Notes under the pieces: model-generated | What the model saw: only the letters and a program-made list of their open reading frames with translations | The model's database searches: none | What the model was told of the DNA's origin: nothing | Made by a program: the position numbers and the translations under genes | Source: an uncultured Treponema sp. | Lineage (GTDB): Bacteria > Spirochaetota > Spirochaetia > Treponematales > Treponemataceae | DNA: 29,768 nucleotides | Direction: 5' to 3' | Assembly: GCA_937885175.1 (NCBI GenBank) | Contig: CAKZZO010000102.1 | Span: 1 to 29,768 of the forward strand | Shown: positions 1 through 7,244 of the stretch, piece by piece | Layout: the number at the start of each line of letters is the position of its first letter | How positions within the stretch are numbered: position 1 is the stretch's first letter

Positions 1-114
1 CGTAAGCGGACTCATTTTTCGTTTTTGCTGAGACTCTTTTACCTGTGCCCTTTTTTGTCTTACTTGTGAATGGATTATAATGCGTTTGCCCTGAGGGTGT
101 GGCAATGCATATAT

Positions 115-143
115 TTGCAATTACTGATACAAAATGGTATAAT
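115..143 (+). promoter_or_regulatory. sigma70-type promoter of mraY, apparently leaderless
   Basis: A -35 box TTGCAA (115-120), a 17-base spacer and a perfect extended -10 TGG-TATAAT (TATAAT at 138-143) precede mraY. The start codon begins only 6 bases after the end of the -10 box, where transcription normally starts, and no Shine-Dalgarno is visible. The transcript is therefore predicted to begin at or next to the ATG. The rest of 1-148 shows no supportable gene. Confidence 0.7.
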
Positions 144-148
144 GACAC

Positions 149-1219
149 ATGCTTTATTATTTGGGTGGGATTTTAACCGAATATTTTGGTCCTGCACGAC
201 TTTTGCAATCGTACACCGTTTTAATTGTTCTTTCGCTCTACGCGGGCTTTTTTCTTGTCCGCTACGGAATGCCTCATTTTTACCAGTACATGCCCCATGA
301 CCGCGGACGTGAATTTACCGTAAATGCAGAGGCAGCAAAAGGAAAGCCCACAGGTGCCGGTGTCTATTTCATTACGGTTTTTGTCCTCCTCTGCTTTATC
401 TTTGTTCCTTTGGACATGCTGCAGGGTGGAAGCCTTATCCTCACCTGGCTTATGATGCTCACCGGTTTTCTGGACGACCGCAGCGCCAACTCTTGGGGTG
501 AATACCGTAAGGCCCTGCTTGATTTTGTCATCTGCCTTGCGGCCGCCCTGCTCCTCGCCTACATAAAAATACACACAGCGGCTGACGGAAAAATTTACTT
601 CTGGCTGCCCTTCCTCACCAACCAGATTGCCGTACCGCCCGCACTTTACCTCATTATCGCTTTAGTTTTGCTCTGGGCCTCAGTCAACACCACAAACTGC
701 ACTGACGGCGTGGACGGTCTGAGCGGAACCCTGGTTCTGGTCGCCCTCCTCACTATGGGCGTGATTTTCTACTTCATACTCGGTCACACTGACATTGCAA
801 AATACCTTCTGGTGCCCCACCTAGTAAACGGTGCCTCCTGGGGTACGATGACTTTTGTGCTGGCAGGCGTTCTCATGGGCTACCTCTGGCACAACGCATT
901 TCCCAGCAAGGTTCTCATGGGAGACGCAGGAAGCCGCGCCCTCGGTTTTTACATCGGCATATGCGTACTCGTCAGCGGCAATCCCTTTATGATTCTGGCA
1001 ACGTCTCTGATTATTTTTGTAAACGGGGGCTTAGGACTGGTAAAGGTGGCATTGATTCGCTTCTGCCACATACATATCCTTACCAACATCCGCTTTCCCC
1101 TGCACGACCATATGAAAATCAACCACGGCTGGTCACCCACACAGGTGCTGATTAAATTCCTGATTATCCAACTTTTGGTCACCATGGCCATTGTAGGCAT
1201 CATCTTTAAGGTTCGCTAG
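149..1219 (+). CDS. mraY: phospho-N-acetylmuramoyl-pentapeptide-transferase (MraY)
   Basis: This integral membrane enzyme moves phospho-MurNAc-pentapeptide from UMP to undecaprenyl phosphate, giving lipid I for peptidoglycan. The 356 residues match the usual family length, and about ten hydrophobic helices are visible. Family motifs appear in order: KGKPTGAG near 64-71, the Asp pair in FLDD near 108-110, NTTNCTDGVDGL at 180-191, MGDAGS at 257-262, and a C-terminal HDHMKINHGW at 319-328. The last is usually a His triplet; here the middle His is Asp. The start is set by the typical MLYYL...YFGPARLLQ N-terminus and by the promoter just upstream. The next gene is convergent, so mraY is the last gene of its transcript. 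WecA-type relatives are less likely because of the N-terminus and the HDH...GW region. Confidence 0.95.
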   Translation: MLYYLGGILTEYFGPARLLQSYTVLIVLSLYAGFFLVRYGMPHFYQYMPHDRGREFTVNAEAAKGKPTGAGVYFITVFVLLCFIFVPLDMLQGGSLILTWLMMLTGFLDDRSANSWGEYRKALLDFVICLAAALLLAYIKIHTAADGKIYFWLPFLTNQIAVPPALYLIIALVLLWASVNTTNCTDGVDGLSGTLVLVALLTMGVIFYFILGHTDIAKYLLVPHLVNGASWGTMTFVLAGVLMGYLWHNAFPSKVLMGDAGSRALGFYIGICVLVSGNPFMILATSLIIFVNGGLGLVKVALIRFCHIHILTNIRFPLHDHMKINHGWSPTQVLIKFLIIQLLVTMAIVGIIFKVR

Positions 1220-1229
1220 CACACCACAC

Positions 1230-1257
1230 AGCCGCCTGCTAACGCAAACAGGTGGCT
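1230..1257. terminator. hairpin between convergent mraY and lipoprotein gene
   Basis: AGCCGCCTG (1230-1238) and CAGGTGGCT (1249-1257) can form a 9-bp stem with one G-U pair and a 10-base loop. It covers the stop codon of the minus-strand lipoprotein gene and follows mraY by 10 bases. There is no clear U-run on either strand, so a role as a two-way terminator is only suggested by position. Confidence 0.35.
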
Positions 1258-2579
1258 TCTACAAAATTCAATTTTCCCGCGCGAACAGAAAGGTCTTTTT
1301 CCGCAGCGTAGGTCACATGCCGTCCTGCCATAAACTGCACGGTCACCTTATAGTCACCAGCGGGCAGCGAAAATCCTGTTACGCTTGCCTTGGCAGGAAA
1401 AAAACGGCAGGTACGCACATCCGCCCGCTCGGTCAATTCATTGCTGACTTTTGTTGCAAAATCCAAGAGGGAAAAAACAAGTGACGCAGTGTTATCCTGA
1501 CTTTTACGGGCCATGGTATTCATGCTAGTGTTTGCGGCAGTCTTCGCAATGGAACGGAGCAGTGCCTTGGTAAAAAGCACCGAATATTTTTGCTGAAAGG
1601 TGTCCATACTGATATTTTCCAGACTTTCAATCTGCTCCAGCGTCCGACTGTATATTTCGCCAGTCTGCTTGTTTTCTGCCGTAGCCACAATGCTCGTAAT
1701 GGCAGACCGTCTTTTTTCCATCTTGGGTAGGGCAAGCTTATACCACACCGTACCCCGCCAGCTGTATGCCCGCACCACCTCTTCTTTTTTTATGGGGGCA
1801 AAACCGCTAAAAGCCAGTACATTCAGCCTCGTATCAGACCTTCGTACATCTTTTTCCGCCGCAATCGTTGCAGGCAGGGCAAAATCATACACATCCTTCT
1901 GCGTCCTAAAAGCCTCTTCCAAAAGACTGGCATCAATCCGCGCGCTATCGTAATCGCCGTCCCCCCGGTTCAAGAGCATACTCACGTAATGAGCCAGGGC
2001 AGAGTTGTAAAACTGAATCGAAACCCGCTTGACCTTGGAATTCTGGTCGTCACTTTCCATGCCCCGTATAAGGTCTTCATATTTTGAGCGCAGTTTTTTC
2101 AGTTTGTTGTCAAAGCGGCGCATCTCCACCATGGCATCGTCAATCAGGCCGTCCTCAATGTAATTCAGTGCCATAAAAAGATTGGTGTAGATATCCTCAA
2201 AATCCTCGCCTGCATAGTCCTGCACCAAGTCATTGGTCACCATGGAAGTAACAGACTGAGTAAGGCTGGTAGTAAAATAGGCTTCCATCAGTTTTTCCGC
2301 CTGTGCCAAGAGCCTGTTCGATTCCTCAGTTTTTCCGTCGTAATGTGCCACCAGACCTGCGTCCAAAAACTTGAGCACTTCATCATGGCTTCCATAAATC
2401 GTGGATTTTTTTTCAGTCAGTTCGGAAGAAACTGCCTCGTAATTTCCCGCCGCAAGATTTGAGTCAATACGACCATAATTGTAATCCGCCATCGTCGTGC
2501 ATGATGACAAAAAGAGAGAGAAAACCAGCAGTATCAGGTGGGGGAAGCCTCCCCCTCGGCTACAATTCGCGCCGCTCAT
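1239..2579 (-). CDS. COG3014-like lipoprotein with helical repeats
   Basis: The 446-residue product has a hydrophobic stretch LILLVFSLFLSSC with a probable lipobox Cys near residue 27, so it is predicted to be membrane-anchored. The body is mostly helical and TPR-like in the first half (NLAAGNYEAVSSEL; about residues 40-250). It then has a segment with LNVLAFSGFAPIK, which recalls COG3014 proteins of unknown function, and ends in a short beta-rich tail (GDYKVTVQF). Its role is unknown; an envelope-assembly function is only a guess. The ATG and the first 13 codons lie inside a GC-rich repeat (2540-2623). No other ATG, GTG or TTG in frame precedes the hydrophobic core, so the repeat seems to supply the start; an AGGCGGA just upstream is a weak Shine-Dalgarno. 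It follows the M20 peptidase gene by 53 bases. Confidence 0.75.
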   Translation of the reverse strand: MSGANCSRGGGFPHLILLVFSLFLSSCTTMADYNYGRIDSNLAAGNYEAVSSELTEKKSTIYGSHDEVLKFLDAGLVAHYDGKTEESNRLLAQAEKLMEAYFTTSLTQSVTSMVTNDLVQDYAGEDFEDIYTNLFMALNYIEDGLIDDAMVEMRRFDNKLKKLRSKYEDLIRGMESDDQNSKVKRVSIQFYNSALAHYVSMLLNRGDGDYDSARIDASLLEEAFRTQKDVYDFALPATIAAEKDVRRSDTRLNVLAFSGFAPIKKEEVVRAYSWRGTVWYKLALPKMEKRRSAITSIVATAENKQTGEIYSRTLEQIESLENISMDTFQQKYSVLFTKALLRSIAKTAANTSMNTMARKSQDNTASLVFSLLDFATKVSNELTERADVRTCRFFPAKASVTGFSLPAGDYKVTVQFMAGRHVTYAAEKDLSVRAGKLNFVEATCLR

Positions 2580-2623
2580 TTCCGCCTACCCCTTCTAACG
2601 GGGGAAATCCCCCGTAACGCCCT
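2540..2623 (-). repeat. GC-rich palindromic repeat, copy 1
   Basis: Read on the minus strand it runs GGGCGTTACGGGGG, a CCCCCGTTAGAAGGGG block, then GGGGGAGGCTTCCCCC. Two sub-palindromes are present: CGGGGG/CCCCCG and GGGGGAGGCTTCCCCC. Copies 2 (5504-5580, opposite strand) and 3 (8594-8668, same strand) share the order of blocks. It fills the gap between the M20 peptidase and lipoprotein genes and runs into the latter's coding sequence. Confidence 0.75.
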
Positions 2624-2632
2624 CTACCAAAC

Positions 2633-3862
2633 CTATTCCTGCAAGAACAATGCCGCCAGGGTTTCCGCATCCTTGATGATGTTTTCTATCTTGCAATACT
2701 CATTGGGCTGATGGGCAAGTTCGTCCATGGTGCTCCAGACAACGGCATCATAGCCCTTGTTCCGAAAACCCGCGCCAACCGTGCCGCCGCCAACGCCGAT
2801 TGTCCTTGCCCTGATGCCGTGGGCAGCCTTGATGGCCGCCGCCAGGGCCTTTACCACAGGAGCATCGGCAGAAGTTGCCGGAGACTGACCTGCCTGCAAA
2901 ACTGTCGCTTCTATCTTTACGCCATACTTTGCTTCCACCGCGGCAAGACGATTTTTTATTTCGGCCTGCACTTCCTCCAGCGTGTAGCGGGGCAAAATGC
3001 GGGCATCCATGCAGAGCAGGTCATCGCCGGGAATAATGTTCACGCCGTCCACATTGGCCTCCCGCTTTGTAGGCTGGAAGGTAGAATGGTCGGGGGTAAA
3101 GAGCGGATCCTTTTCACCAAAAAAATGCTCCAAATCATTCAGGCGCAGGGCCAGGTCACTTGCCGCAAGGCAGGCATTTTTTCCTTCATTGGGGCGGGAA
3201 CCGTGGCACTGCTTTCCCTTTGTATGAAACTGCATCCAAAGCACGTGTTTTTCCGCAATCTCAATGGTCTCGCCCTTTTCGTCACCACCATCGGGAATCA
3301 GGATATAGTCTTCCTTGCGGAAAATTTCGGCATGTTTTTCCAAGAGGAAGTTTGCCCCGTAGGCAGAGCCGCACTCCTCGTCAGCAACAAAAAGCAATTT
3401 TATCGTGTATGCGGGAGTAATCCCCGATTCAAGCAGGGAAAGAGCCGCAAAGACACCGCTCACCAGCCCCTGCTGATTGTCCTCCACGCCCCGACCATAG
3501 AGCTTGCCGTCTTTTTCCACCACTTTCCACGGGTCAGTCTGCCACTGGGAAAGCGCTCCCGTAGGAACAACGTCCAGATGTGCCATAATCCATATGCGAT
3601 GCTGGTCGCTTTTGCCAGGTACCGTGGCAATCAGATTGGGACGGATTTTTGCAGAAACCCGCTCATCGGGAGCGTCATAGCGTTTTAAATCCGTAAAGCC
3701 CTGTGCTGTAAGCCAGGCCTCCAGCGCAAGGCATTTTTCCAGTTCGCCATCGCCACCATTTTCTGGGGCAAGTGCCGGATGCGCCGTCAAAAGACTTTCC
3801 AGTGCAACCATATCCCGCTCGTGGGAACGGATATTGTTTTTCAGCGTATCAAAATCACTCAT
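2633..3862 (-). CDS. M20 family metallopeptidase (ArgE/DapE/PepV-type)
   Basis: A 409-residue zinc-dependent amidohydrolase or dipeptidase, probably cytoplasmic because no signal peptide is seen. The two-metal site is clear: MAHLDVV (His95, Asp97), GRGVEDNQQG (Asp128), DEECGS (Glu162/Glu163) and a late AHQPNEY His. The region between about residues 200 and 320 fits the lid/dimerisation domain. The family covers dipeptidases, acetylornithine deacetylase and succinyl-diaminopimelate desuccinylase; the motifs alone do not decide the substrate. The start is fixed by ATGA overlap: the ATG shares bases with the TGA of galE, and GGGAG 9 bases upstream is a good Shine-Dalgarno. A longer in-frame start exists at 3898 but would lie inside galE. 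Coupling to galE suggests co-expression rather than a shared pathway. Confidence 0.85.
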   Translation of the reverse strand: MSDFDTLKNNIRSHERDMVALESLLTAHPALAPENGGDGELEKCLALEAWLTAQGFTDLKRYDAPDERVSAKIRPNLIATVPGKSDQHRIWIMAHLDVVPTGALSQWQTDPWKVVEKDGKLYGRGVEDNQQGLVSGVFAALSLLESGITPAYTIKLLFVADEECGSAYGANFLLEKHAEIFRKEDYILIPDGGDEKGETIEIAEKHVLWMQFHTKGKQCHGSRPNEGKNACLAASDLALRLNDLEHFFGEKDPLFTPDHSTFQPTKREANVDGVNIIPGDDLLCMDARILPRYTLEEVQAEIKNRLAAVEAKYGVKIEATVLQAGQSPATSADAPVVKALAAAIKAAHGIRARTIGVGGGTVGAGFRNKGYDAVVWSTMDELAHQPNEYCKIENIIKDAETLAALFLQE

Positions 3863-4842
3863 CTTTTTTCTCCCAGATACTTCTGGTAAGCCTTCCACGT
3901 TGTAGAAATCAGGGGATCTACATCACTGTAGCGGGGCTTCCAGTCCAAAGCCTCGCGGGCATAGGCGGACGTTGCATAGAGGCAGGCCGGGTCTCCCGCT
4001 CGACGGCCCACATATTCTGCGGGAATCTCCTGCCCCGTAATCCTGCGGGCGGCTTCCAGCATTTCAGTAACGGTCACTCCCTTTTCGCTTCCCAGATTGA
4101 CGGTCAGACTCCTGTTCTCTCTGGTAATATAGTCCAGGGCGCGAACATGGGCATCGGCAAGGTCAGTGACATGAACGTAGTCGCGGATACAGGTTCCGTC
4201 GCGGGTGTCGTAGTCGTTTCCAAACACTTTCAGCTGCTTACGCATGCCGCAGGCAGTCTCCATAATGACAGGCAGAAGGTTGGCAGGATTCTGCTCCAAA
4301 CCGTACAAAACGCCCTCAGGGTCGTAGCCCGCCGCATTAAAGTAGCGGAGCGCGGCAAAACGCAAGCCTTTTAACTGGTCGTACCACTGCATAATCTGCT
4401 CAATATTCAGTTTGGTAAAGCCATAGTAGTTTTCAGGATTCTTGGGATGCTTTTCGTCAATCGGAAGATACTGGGGCTCACCAAATACAGCCGCGCTGGA
4501 GGAAAAGACCATGCGCTTGCAGCCGTGCTTGAGGGCAGCATTCATAATGTTAATCGTGCCCGTCAAGTTGTTCACCGAATACTTTTCCGGCTCAATCATG
4601 GACTCGCCCGCCGCCTTAAAGGCCGCCATGTGAATAAAAGCATCAAAACCCCGGGCAAACGCCTTGTCCAGCTGCTCCGTGTTCAGAATATCACCGTGAA
4701 TAAAATCGTTTTCCTTAAAAAGATTCTGCCTGAGTCCGCTTGAAAGATTGTCAAACACCGTCACCGAGTGTTCCTTTGCCATCAAAGCCTTTACAACATG
4801 GCTTCCAATATAACCTGCGCCTCCAATTACGAGTACCTTCAT
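3859..4842 (-). CDS. galE: UDP-glucose 4-epimerase
   Basis: A 327-residue extended short-chain dehydrogenase/reductase that interconverts UDP-glucose and UDP-galactose in the cytoplasm, for galactose use and surface glycans. The NAD-binding GGAGYIGSH motif is at residues 7-15, the catalytic SSSAAVFG (Ser near 114-116) precedes YxxxK (Tyr140, Lys144), and the length is right for GalE. The C-terminal half contains the typical VRDYVHVTDL-like stretch (here IRDYVHVTDLADAH). A GGAGG Shine-Dalgarno lies 7 bases before the ATG. The stop overlaps the start of the M20 peptidase gene by four bases. UDP-N-acetylglucosamine may also be a substrate; sequence cannot exclude this. Confidence 0.92.
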   Translation of the reverse strand: MKVLVIGGAGYIGSHVVKALMAKEHSVTVFDNLSSGLRQNLFKENDFIHGDILNTEQLDKAFARGFDAFIHMAAFKAAGESMIEPEKYSVNNLTGTINIMNAALKHGCKRMVFSSSAAVFGEPQYLPIDEKHPKNPENYYGFTKLNIEQIMQWYDQLKGLRFAALRYFNAAGYDPEGVLYGLEQNPANLLPVIMETACGMRKQLKVFGNDYDTRDGTCIRDYVHVTDLADAHVRALDYITRENRSLTVNLGSEKGVTVTEMLEAARRITGQEIPAEYVGRRAGDPACLYATSAYAREALDWKPRYSDVDPLISTTWKAYQKYLGEKR

Positions 4843-4864
4843 GTATATGCCTCCAATACATTTT

Positions 4865-4873
4865 AGTATATCA
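4865..4873 (-). promoter_or_regulatory. extended -10 promoter of galE
   Basis: On the minus strand TGA-TATACT forms an extended -10 element. No convincing -35 box lies 16-18 bases upstream. Transcription would start about 16 bases before the galE ATG, leaving room for the GGAGG Shine-Dalgarno at 4850-4854. Confidence 0.5.
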
Positions 4874-4921
4874 CATTATGAGGAAATAATCAGTAGCTGT
4901 TTTAAATGGTGCACGGCAAAC

Positions 4922-5107
4922 TCACTTTTCCAGCCGATGTATTACGATTTTTGCTATTTTGACCGCTGTATCTGCTGATGGGGAGGAACCTTGGCGGACA
5001 CCTTTTCCGATATTTGATGCGGTGATGCCGACTTTTTCAGCCAATGCCTTGTTTGTCATTCCCAAATACTCTAATTCCAACGCAACCCTATCCCCTAAAT
5101 TTTCCAA
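4922..5107 (-). CDS. short Xre-type helix-turn-helix regulator, possibly truncated
   Basis: A DNA-binding domain of the Cro/Xre type: LGMTNKALAEKVGITASNIGKGVRQG has the usual helix-turn-helix spacing, followed by SADTAVKIAKIV. The chosen TTG start gives 61 residues and lies about 19 bases after the expected transcription start of a good promoter at 5133-5160. An in-frame ATG at 5191 would add 28 residues but lies upstream of that promoter, and its codons fall in a repeated box. The C-terminus ends abruptly in IHRLEK; in another frame the DNA reads NTSAGKVS after KIV, so a one-base indel may have removed the normal end. Base composition is more AT-rich than that of the neighbours. Target unknown; self-regulation is suggested by the boxes at 5097-5126 and 5170-5199. 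Confidence 0.5.
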   Translation of the reverse strand: MENLGDRVALELEYLGMTNKALAEKVGITASNIGKGVRQGSSPSADTAVKIAKIVIHRLEK

Positions 5108-5126
5108 AGTCTTTGAGAATTTTCGA
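5097..5126 (-). repeat. Xre-promoter box, downstream copy
   Basis: On the plus strand this is AAATTTTCCAAAGTCTTTG, three variable bases, then ATTTTCGA; the core CAAAGTCTTTG is an odd palindrome. It runs from the expected transcription start to just past the TTG start codon. The matching box is at 5170-5199, 73 bases away, in the same orientation. Confidence 0.7.
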
Positions 5127-5132
5127 TTACAT

Positions 5133-5160
5133 CTTATACGGAAAAAATGATTATTGTCAA
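5133..5160 (-). promoter_or_regulatory. sigma70-type promoter of the Xre gene
   Basis: On the minus strand a perfect TTGACA (5155-5160) is followed after 16 bases by TATAAG (5133-5138). It lies between the two repeated 30-base boxes, as expected for an autoregulated repressor promoter. Confidence 0.65.
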
Positions 5161-5169
5161 ATTTAGTCG

Positions 5170-5199
5170 AAATTTTCCAAAGTCTTTGCATATTTTCGA
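5170..5199 (-). repeat. Xre-promoter box, upstream copy
   Basis: Second copy of the box at 5097-5126: the first 19 bases and the last 8 are identical, with only the three bases between them different. It ends about 10 bases upstream of the -35 hexamer. A 73-base offset is close to seven helical turns. Confidence 0.7.
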
Positions 5200-5232
5200 G
5201 TAGAAATAAGAGCAAGAGGAAAAAAAGAGGGA

Positions 5233-7242
5233 TTACCCCAGTTTCTCCGCCGCTGCTTCCCACTTTGCGTTCAGGTCGTCCAGGTGGGCGGAAAGGGCGT
5301 CTATCTCCTGCTGCAGGGCTTTGGCTTTTTCGCCGTTGGAATAGACTTCGGGATTTGCCATTTTGTTCTGGGCTTCCTTTAACTTGTTTTCTACGCTTTC
5401 GATTTCTTTTTCAAGGGCTTCCACTTCGCGCTCAATTTTTCTGCGCTCAGAAGCGGCTTTTTTCTGTTCTTCCCAGGACTGTTTGCCGGCAGAAGGTACT
5501 TCCGGGGTTTTAGGGGCGGAGTCCCTAGGCGAGGGGGTAGCGGAAAAGCTCTGCTTTGAAGCGAGGGGGAGACTTCCCCCCACGGAAGAGTCAGGAGAAA
5601 CAAGACCATTTGTCTCATCTTCCAGCCTCTGCATGTAATAGGCATAGTCGCCGGGGAATGTGCGGAAATGGCCGGGCTTAAGTTCCAGAACGCGTGTGGA
5701 AAGCCCTTCGATAAAGCCCCTGTCGTGACTGACAAAAATGACGGTACCGCCAAAATCCTTGAGGGCATCCATGAGCACATCCTTGGAGTGCATGTCCAGA
5801 TGGTTGGTAGGTTCGTCCAGTACCAGCAGATTGACGGGGCGCAAAAGGAGTCGGAGCAAGGCAACGCGGCTTTTTTCACCGCCACTGAGCACGTCAATGG
5901 ACTTGAAGACATCATCGCCGCGGAACAAAAAGGCTCCCAGCATGTCGCGGAGGCGGGGAATGAGTTCCAGGGGGGCTTCACTTTCCAGCAAGTCCAAAAT
6001 AGACTGACTGCCTTTGAGGGACTCGGCGTTGTCCTGAGAGAAGTAGCCCACGCTTACCCCCGCACCCAGTTTGACGCTGCCGGAAAAGTCTGTGTCGCCG
6101 CCTGCAATGCCCGCAGAGCCGGCAATAATGCGGAGGAGTGTTGACTTACCCGCGCCGTTATGCCCCGCAACCACAAGGCGGTCGCCATTTTCCACAAGCA
6201 AGTTCAGATTGTTGAGCACCTTTCTTTCGCCATCGTAGGATTTGCTCACTTTTTCCAGCGTCAGCACCAGATGGCCGGAATGAGGCGCGGCGGGAAAGGT
6301 AAAATGAATTTTTTTAAGGGATTCAGGTATGACAATTTCGTTTTCCCGCAGTTTGTCCAGCATTTTCTGGCGTTCCTGGGCCTGGGCGGCTTTGGTTGCC
6401 TTTACGCCAAACCTGCGGATGAAGTCTTCCAGTTTTGCGATTTCTGCCTGCTGCTGCTCATACTGGGCAATCAGGGTTTCAAGTTCCACTTCCCGCATCT
6501 TTTCGTAGTGGGTAAAGTTTCCGGGATACTTGTGCAGGTCGCCGTTAAAAAGTTCGTAGACCACATTTATCGTATGGTCAAGAAAATAGCGGTCATGGCT
6601 TACCAGCAAAAAGCCACCCTTATAGTCTTTGAGGAATTTTTCAAGCCATGCCCGGGCTTCAATGTCCAGATAGTTGGTCGGTTCGTCCAAAAGCAGGATG
6701 TCGGGATTGACCATCAGGGCCTTGGCAAGGGCAATGCGCATTTGCCAGCCGCCGCTAAATTCCTCGGTCTGCCTGTCCAAATCTTCGTGGCTAAAGCCAA
6801 GGCCAATCAGCACCTGCTCCGCCGTCACGCTCCTGCGGTTCCAGCCAGAGTTTTCCAGCTCAGTGAGGATTGCATCCTGCTTTTCCAAGAGGACTTTTGT
6901 GTTGGGGGGATTGTTTTTTAGTTCATCACCAATGCGCTCCAATTCCTCATGCAGTTCGTAGCCAAAGGCAAAGGCCTTGTCCGCTTCTTCCCGCAAGGTA
7001 GAGCCGTGATGCGTCAGTCCGCTTTGGGGCAGGTAGGAAATGCGGGCATCCTTTTGGGCAACGCGTTTTCCGCTGTCAGGCTGCACCAGACCCGCCATCA
7101 CCTTTATCAGCGTGGATTTTCCCGCGCCGTTGGCACCAGTCAGAGCCGCCTTGCTCCCCGCCTGTAGGTTGACGGACACATTTTTGAGGATATCGCGGTC
7201 ACCAAATGCAAGAGAAACCTGGGAAAACTGTACGAATGCCAC
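5233..7242 (-). CDS. ABC-F family ATPase with C-terminal coiled coil
   Basis: A 669-residue soluble protein with two ABC domains and no membrane helices, as in ABC-F ribosome-associated factors (Uup/YheS-like). Domain 1 has Walker A GANGAGKST at 36-44, signature FSGGWQ and LLLDEPTNYLD. A charged linker follows (about 245-310). Domain 2 has GHNGAGKST near 358, LSGGEKSR and LVLDEPTNHLD. The end (about 590-669) is Glu/Lys-rich coiled coil. The family acts on the translating ribosome; the exact role here is unknown. The start is GTG, two bases after the stop of the upstream lipoprotein gene, with AGGA 8 bases before it, so translation is probably coupled. Residues about 555-580, rich in Ser and Pro, are encoded by a copy of the GC-rich repeat (5504-5580). 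Confidence 0.92.
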   Translation of the reverse strand: MAFVQFSQVSLAFGDRDILKNVSVNLQAGSKAALTGANGAGKSTLIKVMAGLVQPDSGKRVAQKDARISYLPQSGLTHHGSTLREEADKAFAFGYELHEELERIGDELKNNPPNTKVLLEKQDAILTELENSGWNRRSVTAEQVLIGLGFSHEDLDRQTEEFSGGWQMRIALAKALMVNPDILLLDEPTNYLDIEARAWLEKFLKDYKGGFLLVSHDRYFLDHTINVVYELFNGDLHKYPGNFTHYEKMREVELETLIAQYEQQQAEIAKLEDFIRRFGVKATKAAQAQERQKMLDKLRENEIVIPESLKKIHFTFPAAPHSGHLVLTLEKVSKSYDGERKVLNNLNLLVENGDRLVVAGHNGAGKSTLLRIIAGSAGIAGGDTDFSGSVKLGAGVSVGYFSQDNAESLKGSQSILDLLESEAPLELIPRLRDMLGAFLFRGDDVFKSIDVLSGGEKSRVALLRLLLRPVNLLVLDEPTNHLDMHSKDVLMDALKDFGGTVIFVSHDRGFIEGLSTRVLELKPGHFRTFPGDYAYYMQRLEDETNGLVSPDSSVGGSLPLASKQSFSATPSPRDSAPKTPEVPSAGKQSWEEQKKAASERRKIEREVEALEKEIESVENKLKEAQNKMANPEVYSNGEKAKALQQEIDALSAHLDDLNAKWEAAAEKLG
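5504..5580 (+). repeat. GC-rich palindromic repeat, copy 2, inside the ABC-F gene
   Basis: On the plus strand it reads GGGGTTTTAGGGGCGGAG, then a GAGGGGGTAGCGGAAA block, and ends GGGGGAGACTTCCCCC. Copy 1 has GGGGTAGGCGGAAA and GGGGGAGGCTTCCCCC at the same places. It is antisense to the ABC-F gene and keeps the reading frame open, adding about 26 residues between the second ATPase domain and the coiled coil. Confidence 0.7.
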
Positions 7243-7244
7243 GG

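Noticed and set aside
1..15. A possible minus-strand start (ATG AGT CCG CTT ACG) leaving the left edge, with a TATAAT on that strand at 74-79.
   Set aside because: Only five codons are visible, there is no Shine-Dalgarno, and the -35 spacing is poor, so no gene can be supported.
149..300. A small plus-strand frame (70-300) overlapping the start of mraY.
   Set aside because: It is out of frame with mraY, has no family motif, and crosses the mraY promoter.
2711..3688. Long plus-strand open frame of about 325 codons opposite the M20 peptidase gene.
   Set aside because: It is the antisense of a gene with all its metal ligands; the frame has no recognisable motif and is rich in Arg, Cys and His as expected of a shadow.
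6160..6921. Plus-strand open frame of about 253 codons opposite the ABC-F gene.
   Set aside because: Antisense shadow of conserved Walker and signature regions; no start signals or domain.
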